Assembly (NCBI GenBank): GCA_035555315.1
Contig: DATMGU010000040.1
Span: 10,146-74,145, forward strand
Reading direction: 5' to 3'
DNA length: 64,000 bases
From: DATMGU01 sp035555315
Lineage (GTDB): Bacteria; Pseudomonadota; Alphaproteobacteria; ATCC43930; CGMCC-115725
Below are positions 1-7,780 of the stretch, piece after piece (positions within the stretch are counted from its first letter, which is position 1; each line of letters opens with the position of its first letter). The notes under the pieces were generated by a model that was not told where the DNA came from, ran no database searches, and saw only the letters and a list, made by a program, of their open reading frames with translations. The translations under genes and the position numbers were made by a program.

Positions 1-3
1 CGG

Positions 4-50
4 CTTGACGAAAGTCACGCACTGTTCGTTAAACCAGCGCTTTCGTCAAG
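4..50. repeat. 11-bp perfect inverted repeat
   Basis: Positions 4-14 (cttgacgaaag) and 40-50 (ctttcgtcaag) are exact reverse complements separated by 25 bases. No T-run follows, so it does not look like an intrinsic terminator. It may be an operator or the edge of an element that begins outside the window. The rest of positions 1-248 shows no convincing gene. Confidence 0.5.
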
Positions 51-248
51 AAATTGTCAGATCTGGTCGCATACCGCCTTTATACAAAAGCCGGTTTCCC
101 GACATGGCATTTATATGGGGCGATGACGACTCTATGAGCGGCCTGAGGTTTGGTCCGTCTCGCCGCGATCTCGCGGCCGTGAGCGAGGACCGGATCGGCC
201 AAAATCGCCGTCCATCACCTGGGCGTCACGCTCTCAAGGATCTTACAC

Positions 249-1235
249 TTGGAAAACAATGCTTCGACCGGCCCCTGGGGCGCGCGTCAGCCGAAAGCCG
301 CCTTCCCGATCGGGCCGCGCCAGATAGCCCTGCTGCTCGTCGCCTTGGCGCTCTTAGCAGTGGTCCCGAACGCGATCTACACGATCGAACCCCCCCAGCT
401 CGGCTTCACGCGCACCTTTGGCCGGGTCGATCAGGCGCCCGATCAACCGCTGACGCCGGGCGTGCATCTGAAATGGCCGCTGATCACCACGGTCGACCGT
501 ATCCAGGTCAGCACCGATACGGTGAACCCGCCGGCGGATCTGCGCGTGCTGAGCCATGATGGCCAGGTCATCTCGCTGGGCGTTTCCCTGACCCGCAAGA
601 TCCCGGCCGCCGCCGTGTACAACCTGCTGTACAACACCGGCGCGGTCGGCAATGTCGATATCGATCGCAACATGTTCGCGATCGTCGCCGACCGCACCTT
701 GACGATCTTCGGACGCGAGGACGTGTTGAACATCGCGACCGAGCGGGAGCGCATCATCGGGCTGATGAAGACCGTCATCTCGGCCGATCTGCGCCGCCTG
801 TTCGGCATCGAGCTGGTCGATTTGCAGATCACCGGCTTCCGCTTCAGCCCGGAATACGAGCACGCGGTCAACGAGAATACCCTGGCCAAGACCAACGCGT
901 ATAAGGCCGAGCAGATTCTGAAGCAAAAGCAGATCGAGGCCCAGCAAGCCGCCGCGGAAGCCAAGGGACAGGCCGATGCCGCGATCGAGGCGGCTCGCGG
1001 CCAAAGCCAGAGCCGGTTGCTGAACGCCACCGCCGAGGGTCAGGCGACCGAGATTCAGGCGAAGGCGGATTCCACTGCCATCCGGCTCCGTGTCGAGGCC
1101 GCGGGCGGCACCGACGCCTATGCCAAGCTGATGGCCGCCGATACCATGAAGAAGTGGAACGGCCAGCCGGCACAGACGATCCTCGGCGGCGGCACGTCGC
1201 CGGTACCGTTCTTCCAGGTCGGTCCGGCGAAGTAA
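249..1235 (+). CDS. SPFH/prohibitin-family membrane protein
   Basis: 328-residue protein of the SPFH (stomatin/prohibitin/flotillin/HflK) superfamily. These form membrane-anchored oligomeric scaffolds that often modulate membrane proteases or lipid domains. One N-terminal membrane segment lies at about residues 25-45, followed directly by the SPFH beta-rich domain and a long Ala/Gln/Glu-rich coiled coil (about 215-290). That order gives a single-pass protein with its bulk on one side of the membrane. The start is TTG at 249, placed 8 bases after AAGGA (236-240). A hydrophobic stretch directly after the start region supports it. No HflC or HflX partner is adjacent, so it is not a classic hflKC pair. 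The family is clear; the client is unknown. Confidence 0.8.
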   Translation: MENNASTGPWGARQPKAAFPIGPRQIALLLVALALLAVVPNAIYTIEPPQLGFTRTFGRVDQAPDQPLTPGVHLKWPLITTVDRIQVSTDTVNPPADLRVLSHDGQVISLGVSLTRKIPAAAVYNLLYNTGAVGNVDIDRNMFAIVADRTLTIFGREDVLNIATERERIIGLMKTVISADLRRLFGIELVDLQITGFRFSPEYEHAVNENTLAKTNAYKAEQILKQKQIEAQQAAAEAKGQADAAIEAARGQSQSRLLNATAEGQATEIQAKADSTAIRLRVEAAGGTDAYAKLMAADTMKKWNGQPAQTILGGGTSPVPFFQVGPAK

Positions 1236-1309
1236 CCGGCACTGGCGGCAACTGCCATCTGCGAAGATCCTAGCTTGGGAACCGATCGCGCGGCAGCCCC
1301 GGCGATTAC

Positions 1310-1377
1310 CCATTCGTTCGGCTAAGCAGCTTTATGTTCCGTTAACCGAACATAAGTCTTGTTTGCCGAACGAATGG
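1310..1377. promoter_or_regulatory. Nested palindromes upstream of HEPN/MNT operon
   Basis: An outer inverted repeat of 13 bp pairs 1310-1322 (ccattcgttcggc) with 1365-1377. Inside it is a 22-bp palindrome, 1333-1354, with one mismatched pair, centred on GTTAAC. The motif TTCGG/CCGAA occurs in both the outer repeat and one inner arm, as expected for cooperative binding of a dimer. The block ends 46 bases before the ATG at 1423, and the product of that gene has an N-terminal winged-helix region, so autoregulation is plausible. That link is inference. Confidence 0.6.
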
Positions 1378-1422
1378 CGCCTACCTATGACTGAACCTGT
1401 CAGGAGGCTCCGGAGGTCGGCC

Positions 1423-2088
1423 ATGGCCCGCTCGGCCGCGCAAAGTACCCAGCGTTATCCGCTTACGACGATCCTCGGCGCCGAAGCAAACGTCCGGCTG
1501 CTCCGCGAACTATCTCGGCATGGTGGCCAACTGTCCGCGCCACTCCTCGTCGCCCGCAGCGGCCTCGGGAAGACGAGCGTCTGGGCGGCTCTCGCAACCC
1601 TCGAAGGAATCCATATCGTCGCCTCGGCCGGGACCGGCCGCGCACGCCTGTACCGCATTCGGACCGACCATCCGCTGTTCGCCCCGCTCGATGCGCTGTT
1701 TGACGCCGAGGAGGCTCGCTTCACGGCGATCCGCGAGGCCGTTCGGTCAGCCGCATCGGGAAGCGGTCCGGGTGTTCTAGCCGTCTGGGTCTACGGCAGC
1801 GTCGCGCGCGGCGAGGATCGGCCGGACAGTGACCTAGACGTCGCCGTGGTCGCCCAACCGGCCGAGCTCGCCCGGATCGTGGACGCTCTCCGCGATGCGC
1901 TGTTGGTGCCCGGTGAGAAGCTTGGCTTCGTCCCCTCCGTGATCGGCCTCGATCCCGACGATGTCGAGAGACTTTCCCGCGAGCGCGATCCCTGGTGGAC
2001 GGGTGTCGCCGCTGACGCCATGGTTCTGCTGGGCTCGCGCCCCGACGAGATGGCTAGGTGGGCGCGCGACGGGGAAGCGGCGGCGTGA
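1423..2088 (+). CDS. Winged-helix nucleotidyltransferase, probable MNT-type antitoxin
   Basis: 221 residues. Residues about 10-85 look like a winged-helix DNA-binding domain. A minimal nucleotidyltransferase domain follows with the signature VYGSVARGEDRPDSDLDV: the GS motif, then D-x-D metal ligands. MNT antitoxins of the HEPN/MNT (HepT/MntA) class inactivate the partner HEPN RNase by adding nucleotides to it. The downstream gene overlaps by 4 bp and has a HEPN motif, which fits such a pair. ATG 1423 is preferred because GGAGG lies 6 bases upstream (1412-1416). TTG 1363 and ATG 1387 are in frame but 1363 lies inside the palindrome block. Fusion of the antitoxin to a DNA-binding domain is the unusual feature. 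Confidence 0.75.
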   Translation: MARSAAQSTQRYPLTTILGAEANVRLLRELSRHGGQLSAPLLVARSGLGKTSVWAALATLEGIHIVASAGTGRARLYRIRTDHPLFAPLDALFDAEEARFTAIREAVRSAASGSGPGVLAVWVYGSVARGEDRPDSDLDVAVVAQPAELARIVDALRDALLVPGEKLGFVPSVIGLDPDDVERLSRERDPWWTGVAADAMVLLGSRPDEMARWARDGEAAA

Positions 2089-2507
2089 CCAGGAGGGGTG
2101 CCGCGAAACCTGTCGACGCCTCGTTCGGCGAGGGGCGGCTTCGCCTGGCCCGCGCCTATCTGAAGGCCGCCCGTACCGAAGCGACGGTGGCAGAAGAGGG
2201 CGACGCGGGGAATCCGATCATGTCGCAAATCGTCAACGCCGCCATAGCCTTCACCGACGCATTGACCGCGCGCTACGCAGGCCGAGCCAACCAGCAGGAT
2301 CACGCCGCGGCGGTGAAGACACTGAGAGATGCGCTTGGGAACCGCCTTCCCCTAGCGCAGGAGACCAGGCTGCGCCGTATCCTGGCGGAAAAGGATGAGG
2401 TCCAATACGGGATGCGGGTGAAGACCAGCACCGAGGCCGACCATCTGCTGGCCCAGCTCGAAGAATTCGCCGCTTGGGCCGAAACGGAGATTGCACGGCC
2501 AACGTGA
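2085..2507 (+). CDS. HEPN-domain protein, probable RNase toxin
   Basis: 140-residue, mostly helical protein. It contains RANQQDH at about residues 67-73, which matches the R-x4-6-H motif used by HEPN ribonucleases. It is coupled to the upstream nucleotidyltransferase by a GTGA overlap: GTG at 2085 shares bases with the TGA at 2086-2088. A GTG at 2058 is also in frame but would overlap more. HEPN proteins act as dimeric metal-independent RNases, and this arrangement suggests a toxin neutralised by the preceding gene product. A strong intrinsic terminator lies 65 bp after the stop. The motif is visible; toxic activity is inferred. A non-catalytic HEPN function is the alternative. Confidence 0.65.
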   Translation: MTRRGAAKPVDASFGEGRLRLARAYLKAARTEATVAEEGDAGNPIMSQIVNAAIAFTDALTARYAGRANQQDHAAAVKTLRDALGNRLPLAQETRLRRILAEKDEVQYGMRVKTSTEADHLLAQLEEFAAWAETEIARPT

Positions 2508-2572
2508 ATCCGCGGCGTAGGCACCATGCGCTCTTGGTCTCCGGCCAGCAGGGCTTGCGGAGCCACCGATAG

Positions 2573-2602
2573 GCGCCGTCCCACCAGGGGCGGCGCTTTT
2601 TT
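2573..2602 (+). terminator. Intrinsic terminator of HEPN/MNT operon
   Basis: A 10-bp stem pairs 2573-2582 with 2587-2596 (one G-T pair), with a 4-base loop (acca) and six T residues at 2597-2602. It closes the toxin-antitoxin operon and insulates the downstream SecF gene. Confidence 0.9.
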
Positions 2603-2709
2603 GCTGTTCAGGCGTCGCGTCCCGGTGTTTTATCCGGCTCCACCTCTTAGCTTGGGGCCTGCCGCGCGTCGTGCCCGGGCCCGTCGCCTTGTTTCGGAGA
2701 CCGTTGCTT

Positions 2710-3726
2710 TTGCGTCCCTTGCGCCTCGTTCCCGACAACACCAGCATCAAGTTCATGCGGGGCCGCTTCGCCGGCGTCATCGTTTCGGCGATCCTCAGCA
2801 TCACCTCGATCATCCTGTTCTTCCATCCGGGGCTGAACTACACGATCGATTTCCGCGGCGGCGTCCTGGCCGAGGTGCGGCTCGCCGGGCCGGCGGACAC
2901 CAGCGCCCTGCGATCGGCGTTCGACCAGTTGGGCTATGGCGAGGTCAGCATCCAGCAATTCGGAGCTGCCAACGACGTGCTGATCAAGCTGGATCGCCAG
3001 GCGGAGGGCGAGAACGCCCGCAAGGCCATTCTCGACATGTTGAACCAGCGCTTCCCGGGCAGCGAGCTGCGCCAGCTCGACGCGGTCGGCGCCAAGGTCA
3101 GCGGCGAATTGTTCCGGGACAGCCTGCTGGCCGCAGGGGCGGCGCTGCTCGCCATCCTTGCCTATATCTGGTTCCGCTTCGACTGGCAGTTCGGCGTCGG
3201 CATCGTCGCGACACTGCTCCTGGATGCGACCAAGACGATCGGCTTCTACGTCGTGACCCAGATGCCGTTCGATCTGAACTCGGTCGCCGCCTTCATCATC
3301 CTGATCGGCTTCTCGGTCACGGATAAGGTGGTGGTCTATGACCGGATCCGCGAGAACTTGCGCAAGTACCGCGCTTTGCCGCTGCGCGAGGTGATCGATC
3401 TCAGCATCAATCAGACCTTGAGCCGTACCGTCGCCACCTCGCTTACCGTGCTGCTGTCGATCCTGCCGCTGGCGATCATCGGCCGCGGCTCGGTGCAGAG
3501 CTTCGCCGTCACCATGGTGTTCGGCATCTTCGTCGGCACCACCTCGTCGATCTTCATCGCAGCACCCATCCTGCTGTTCCTCGGCGAAAAGCGGCTGCGT
3601 CAGCCGGACAAGCCGGGCGATCGGCCCGCCACGCCCAACAAGGCGATCCCGGGTACGGCGGCACCAGCCAAGGCAGCACACAAGACGGCCGCGGCCAAAA
3701 CGCCCGGCTCGCACCGGACGGCCTGA
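2710..3726 (+). CDS. secF: SecF-like protein export subunit, orphan and divergent
   Basis: About 338 residues (351 if GTG 2671 is the start). It has the SecF layout: first membrane helix at about 20-40, the periplasmic start YTIDFRGGVLAEVR, then five membrane helices. The conserved VVVYDRIRENLRKYR and a following segment rich in L/S/T are typical of SecF. SecF works with SecD and SecYEG, using proton flow to pull proteins across the inner membrane. Two oddities are visible. No secD lies upstream, although secDF are normally adjacent. Also, the helix that usually carries an HD pair reads LLLDATKTIGF, so the His is replaced. TTG 2710 is chosen because GGAG lies 10 bases upstream, but the start is uncertain. 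The tail is Ala/Lys/Pro-rich. The gene overlaps the next one by 1 bp. Confidence 0.8.
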   Translation: MRPLRLVPDNTSIKFMRGRFAGVIVSAILSITSIILFFHPGLNYTIDFRGGVLAEVRLAGPADTSALRSAFDQLGYGEVSIQQFGAANDVLIKLDRQAEGENARKAILDMLNQRFPGSELRQLDAVGAKVSGELFRDSLLAAGAALLAILAYIWFRFDWQFGVGIVATLLLDATKTIGFYVVTQMPFDLNSVAAFIILIGFSVTDKVVVYDRIRENLRKYRALPLREVIDLSINQTLSRTVATSLTVLLSILPLAIIGRGSVQSFAVTMVFGIFVGTTSSIFIAAPILLFLGEKRLRQPDKPGDRPATPNKAIPGTAAPAKAAHKTAAAKTPGSHRTA

Positions 3727-4892
3727 TGGCCCTCATCCGCGCCCAGATCGAGGATCTGGAAGACTCGCCGATCATCGATGTCTGGCGCCTGGGCCAGACG
3801 GTGCCGGACGTCATCGGCCTGTGGGCGGGCGAAAGCGACTTGCCGACACCGGACTTCATCTGCCGGGCGGCGGCGGGCGCCTTGACGGCCGGCCAAACCT
3901 TTTATTCGCATAATCGGGGCATCCCCTCGCTGCGCGCCGAGATCATCGACTACCATCGACGGCATTACGGCATCACCCTGCCCGATGAACGGGTCGCGGT
4001 GACGTCGTCGGGGATGAACGGTGTCGTGCTGGTCGCCCAGGCGATCATCGATCCAGGCGACAACGTGGTCGCCATCACCCCGTCCTGGCCGAACATCCTG
4101 CGCGCGGTGACCGTGGCCGGCGGCGAGATCCGCACCGTCGCCTTGAAAAGCGGCGACGCGGGCTGGCAGCTCGACATCGAGGCGGTGTTCGCGCGCTGCG
4201 ATGCGCGGACGCGGGCGATCTATTATGCCTCACCGGGCAATCCGACGGGCTGGATGATCGAGCGGGACCAGGCGCTGCGGTTGCTCGCCTTCGCCCGCGC
4301 GCGCGGCATCGCCCTGATCGTCGACGAGGTCTATCACCGGATCGTCTATGATCGACCGGTAGCCCTGTCGATCCTGGAAATCGCCGAACCGGACGATCCG
4401 GTCTTCGTCGTTCACAGCTTCTCCAAAAGCTGGGCGATGACCGGCTGGCGGATGGGCTGGCTGATCTATCCGCCGGCCGCTCTCGACGCCTTCGAAAAGT
4501 TGATCCAGTTCAACACCAGCGGCGGACAGGCGTTTCTGCAGGCCGGTGCCATCGCCGCCCTGCGCGACGGCGAGCCGTTCGTCGAGCGTTTCGTCGCGCG
4601 CTGTCGCGAGGGTCGCGAGGTGGCGTTGAGCCGGCTGCGGGCCATGCCGCGGGTCCGCGTGGTACCGAATAACGGGTCGTTCTACTTCATGATCGACATC
4701 GACGGGGTCAGGGATGTCTTGCAGTTCTGCAAGCGCGCCGTCATCGAGGCACGGGTCGGCCTCGCCCCCGGCACCGCATTCAGCGGCGGCGCCGAGACGC
4801 ATGTCCGGCTGTGCTATGCCAAAAGCCCGGAGCTGCTGCATACGGCGATGGACCGGCTGGGCGCGTTCATCGCACAGTATACCGAGGCGTAG
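3726..4892 (+). CDS. PLP-dependent aminotransferase, class I/II
   Basis: 388 residues of fold-type I aminotransferase. Visible marks are the substrate/cofactor loop SPGNPTGW, the PLP-phosphate and ring-contacting IVDEVYHR, and the PLP lysine in SFSKSWAMTGWRMGW. The family transfers amino groups between amino acids and 2-oxo acids (AspC/AlaA/DapC-like); the substrate cannot be read from the sequence. ATG 3726 shares its first base with the TGA of the SecF gene, so translation is probably coupled. A 19-bp tandem duplication covers the stop codon; the second copy carries a spare in-register end of the coding sequence that is not used. Confidence 0.85.
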   Translation: MALIRAQIEDLEDSPIIDVWRLGQTVPDVIGLWAGESDLPTPDFICRAAAGALTAGQTFYSHNRGIPSLRAEIIDYHRRHYGITLPDERVAVTSSGMNGVVLVAQAIIDPGDNVVAITPSWPNILRAVTVAGGEIRTVALKSGDAGWQLDIEAVFARCDARTRAIYYASPGNPTGWMIERDQALRLLAFARARGIALIVDEVYHRIVYDRPVALSILEIAEPDDPVFVVHSFSKSWAMTGWRMGWLIYPPAALDAFEKLIQFNTSGGQAFLQAGAIAALRDGEPFVERFVARCREGREVALSRLRAMPRVRVVPNNGSFYFMIDIDGVRDVLQFCKRAVIEARVGLAPGTAFSGGAETHVRLCYAKSPELLHTAMDRLGAFIAQYTEA

Positions 4893-4914
4893 GGCGTATA
4901 CCGAGGCGTAGGGC
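4877..4914. repeat. 19-bp tandem duplication across a stop codon
   Basis: 4877-4895 and 4896-4914 are identical copies of a 19-bp unit beginning gtataccgagg. The first copy contains the TAG stop (4890-4892) of the aminotransferase gene. It is one of several short duplications at gene edges in this window. Confidence 0.9.
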
Positions 4915-5030
4915 GCCTAAGTCTAGGGCACTGGTCAGCTCCCCGACCTAGCCTCGTCAACCAAAAACTCACGAATCTGCTATAAGGTCAGTCAGCGGAG
5001 TACTTTTATTAGGGAGGTGGTTGACTAGGC

Positions 5031-6689
5031 ATGCGCTCTTCCACCGACCGACCGGCCCAAGCCGTCGACGACCCCGATGACAGCATCGCGCACGGTTTCT
5101 CGGATCTGCTCATCGCGGTGCAAGATGCTTGGCCGGATGCGACAATCGTCGTCGACAGCGACCGGCGCATTCTGTCGTTCAATCAAGCTTATGTCGACCT
5201 TTGGCAGATCCCGGCCGGGGCGATCGCCATCGGCCTTCCAGCGGAACCCTTGCTGGACGTGGTGATCCCGCATTTGGCCGATCCGCAAGCCTATATGGCA
5301 CAGATCGCCGAACTCTACAGCAACCCCGAAGCCGCCGCCCTGGAGGAGGTGAGGCTCCGCGACGGCCGCATCTTGGAACGCTATTCGCGCGGCCTGATAC
5401 CACCGTCGCCCCGTACCGAAAAGGAGGCCGGGCGGATCTGGATTTTCCGTGACATAACGGCGACCAAACGCCGCGAGGAGAAGCTCGAGGCAGCCAACCG
5501 GGCGCTTGCGGCGCGCGAGGCGGGTGCCGAGGTGGCCGAGGCGGCGGCGCGGGAGGCCCATGATCGCCTCGCCTATGCGCTCGACGGCGCCAATGACGGA
5601 CTTTGGGACTGGAAGGTGCAGACCGGCGAGATTTATTTCAGCCCGCGCTACCTGTCCATGTTGGGGTACCAGCCGGGCGAACTCCTCCCCCACCTCAGTA
5701 CATTGAAGGCTTTGCGTCATCCGGAAGACGCGGTGGGTGTGGCCGAGAAACTCAGTCGGCATTTCGACGGGTTGACGGAAGCCCACGAAGCCGAGTTCCG
5801 GATGCGTCACAAGGACGGCCGGTGGATCTGGATCCGGGCGCGCGGCAAAGCGGTGACGCGGGATGCATCGGGGGCGCCGACCCGTGTCGTCGGCACCCAT
5901 ATCGACATCACCCGCGACAAGGAACGCGAGGCGGAACTGCGCACCGCCAAGGAAGCCGCCGAGGCGGCCAGCCGGGTCAAGACCGATTTCCTGGCCAATA
6001 TGAGCCACGAGCTGCGCACGCCGCTGAACGCCGTCATCGGCTTCGCGGAGATCATGAAGACCGAGGTATTCGGCCCGCTGGGGGCCGATTGTTATCGGGA
6101 ATACGCCGCCGATATCCAAAGCAGCGGTGAACATCTGCTGGCGATCATCAATACCATCCTCGACATGGCCAAGGTTGAGGCCGGCGAGGTCGAGATCACC
6201 GACAGCCTGATCGACCTGAGGCGATTGATCCGGCCCTGCCTGTCCGTCATCAACGAACGCGCGGCGCGGCAGGAACTCACGATCACGGTCGAGCTCGGTG
6301 CCGATCTACCGCCGATCCGCGTCGATGTCGTGCGGATGAAGCAAGTGCTGATCAACCTCCTGTCCAACGCGGTGAAATTCACCCCGCGCCAGGGTACGGT
6401 CACGATCGCCGGTAACCTCGTCGCCAGCGGTGGGATCGAGATCGTGGTCAGCGATACCGGCATCGGCATCGCCGAAGCCGACATCCCCCGCGCACTGGAA
6501 CCGTTCGGCCAGGTTGACGGGTCGCTCGCGCGGCGGTTCGAAGGAACCGGCCTCGGCCTGCCGCTGTCGAAGACCCTGGTCGAATTGCATGGCGGCACCT
6601 TGACCGTCACCAGCACACCCGGCGAAGGCACCCGCGTGACCGTGCTGATCCCGGCCGATCGGGTGGTGGCCCTGCCCGACGAAGAGTGA
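5031..6689 (+). CDS. PAS-PAS sensor histidine kinase
   Basis: 552 residues, with no membrane segment or signal peptide, so it is a cytosolic sensor. Order: PAS at about 20-145, coiled linker to 175, second PAS (PAS_3 type) at about 180-300 ending DITRDKERE, HisKA with phospho-acceptor in MSHELRTPLNAVIGF, then HATPase with the N box (LINLLSNAVKF), DTGIGI and GTGLGLPLSK. It autophosphorylates on the His and would pass phosphate to a response regulator; none lies next to it. The ATG at 5031 has a GGGAGGTGG purine run about 10 bases upstream. The signal detected by the PAS domains is unknown. Confidence 0.9.
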   Translation: MRSSTDRPAQAVDDPDDSIAHGFSDLLIAVQDAWPDATIVVDSDRRILSFNQAYVDLWQIPAGAIAIGLPAEPLLDVVIPHLADPQAYMAQIAELYSNPEAAALEEVRLRDGRILERYSRGLIPPSPRTEKEAGRIWIFRDITATKRREEKLEAANRALAAREAGAEVAEAAAREAHDRLAYALDGANDGLWDWKVQTGEIYFSPRYLSMLGYQPGELLPHLSTLKALRHPEDAVGVAEKLSRHFDGLTEAHEAEFRMRHKDGRWIWIRARGKAVTRDASGAPTRVVGTHIDITRDKEREAELRTAKEAAEAASRVKTDFLANMSHELRTPLNAVIGFAEIMKTEVFGPLGADCYREYAADIQSSGEHLLAIINTILDMAKVEAGEVEITDSLIDLRRLIRPCLSVINERAARQELTITVELGADLPPIRVDVVRMKQVLINLLSNAVKFTPRQGTVTIAGNLVASGGIEIVVSDTGIGIAEADIPRALEPFGQVDGSLARRFEGTGLGLPLSKTLVELHGGTLTVTSTPGEGTRVTVLIPADRVVALPDEE

Positions 6690-6751
6690 TGGTCACTCAT
6701 CCATCCGCGAGGATATGCGCGGATCGAAGGACGTCGCCGGTCCACAACCTC

Positions 6752-6796
6752 TTGACCGCGCCGGCCGAGATAGTCGTATTATATTTCATACAATAT
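6752..6796 (+). promoter_or_regulatory. Promoter with MarR-type operator upstream of cupin-TRAP genes
   Basis: A -35-like TTGACC (6752-6757) is followed by a -10-like TATTAT (6777-6782) at a long spacing. Overlapping the -10 is a 21-bp element, 6776-6796, beginning GTATTATAT and ending ATAT. The same element in the opposite orientation lies at 15447-15467 between marR and the NicX-type gene: the first 9 bases are identical and the final ATAT is at the same distance. This suggests one regulator acting at both places. Confidence 0.55.
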
Positions 6797-6846
6797 GCCT
6801 CTCGCTGCTCAATAGAATGAAAAATCCGCGCGAAGGAGGGAGTGGA

Positions 6847-7695
6847 ATGAACATCGTCCATGGTGGTCGCATGGCGTTCACGGAACGCAATAACCCACGC
6901 GGCGGAACGTTCCACTACAAGCGGCTCGTCGAGGGCATCTCCGGCACGCCAGGAAACTTCGGTCTGATGCTGTCGCGCACCTACGACAATTTCGACTCGC
7001 CGCGGCATCACCACAACTTCGAACAGATCCGCTTTCAGCTCGAAGGCACATGCTCGTTCGGGCGCGACGGCGATATGGTGCCCGGCACCATCGGCTATTT
7101 CCCGGAGGGTGCCTTCTATGGTCCCCAATCCGCCGAAGGGGCGGCACTCGTGCTCGTCCTCCAATTCGGCGGCCCGAGCGGCAGCGGCTATATGAGTGAG
7201 GACGACCTGCAACGAAGCGTCGCCGAACTTAGCAAGGTCGGCGAGTTCCGGGCGGGGGTGTTCCACCGATCGACGGGCGAGGGCCGTAAGCGGCAGGATG
7301 CGTATGAGGCCGCCTGGGAGAATCTCAATGACCGGCCCTTGGTGTATCCGAAGCCGCTCTATCCGGCGCCCGTCCTAGCGCGAGACGATACCGTGGCCTG
7401 GCAGGATACCGCGGCCGGCCTACGGACGAAGCCCTTCGGCCGGTTCCACGGCGGCACGACGGTATCGGTTCTCACGCTCGCGGCGGGCGCCTCCCACGCC
7501 GTATCGGGCGCGTGTATCCTGTTCGTGATATCCGGGGAGGGACGCATCGGCGATGAGCCGGTGGAGGCACATGCCAGCCTTCACCTGGAAGCGGGTGAGA
7601 CAGCGGCGTTGAGCGCCGGCGCGGGCTTGGAGGTATTGGTCATCGAGCTTCCTCGGATCGAGGCGCGTGCAGCCGCCAGGACCATGGCGGCCTAA
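6847..7695 (+). CDS. Bicupin-like protein
   Basis: 282 residues with a clear N-terminal cupin: the metal-site motif reads SPRHHHNFEQ (His 54-56, Glu 59), followed by an EGTCSF strand and a PEG turn. A second, weaker cupin-like half spans about 190-265. Cupins of this size are often metal-dependent dioxygenases, isomerases or sensor-like proteins. ATG 6847 is chosen because GGAGG lies about 8 bases upstream and the cupin fold starts soon after. The gene is followed by a TRAP transporter in the same direction (85-bp gap) and preceded by the MarR-type element, so a role in using the imported compound is likely. The exact reaction is not determinable. Confidence 0.75.
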   Translation: MNIVHGGRMAFTERNNPRGGTFHYKRLVEGISGTPGNFGLMLSRTYDNFDSPRHHHNFEQIRFQLEGTCSFGRDGDMVPGTIGYFPEGAFYGPQSAEGAALVLVLQFGGPSGSGYMSEDDLQRSVAELSKVGEFRAGVFHRSTGEGRKRQDAYEAAWENLNDRPLVYPKPLYPAPVLARDDTVAWQDTAAGLRTKPFGRFHGGTTVSVLTLAAGASHAVSGACILFVISGEGRIGDEPVEAHASLHLEAGETAALSAGAGLEVLVIELPRIEARAAARTMAA

Positions 7696-7727
7696 ACTAA
7701 GCTGGCTTCTTTTTTGATGAGACGCCA

Positions 7728-7746
7728 CGGCGCCACCAAGGCGCCG
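7728..7746. repeat. GC-rich hairpin between cupin and TRAP genes
   Basis: A 7-bp stem, CGGCGCC (7728-7734) with GGCGCCG (7740-7746), and a 5-base loop. There is no following T-run, so it is more likely an mRNA-stability or attenuation element than a full terminator. Confidence 0.4.
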
Positions 7747-7780
7747 GGTGAAAACAAAAAATAAACAGGGTGGGGACGCT

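Noticed and set aside
5..559. A 184-codon frame at the left edge
   Set aside because: It overlaps the SPFH gene in another frame, lacks a ribosome site and turns Arg/Pro/Ala-rich.
2508..2602. A 6S or signal-recognition-particle RNA gene
   Set aside because: Only the terminator is convincing; no known conserved loop could be identified.
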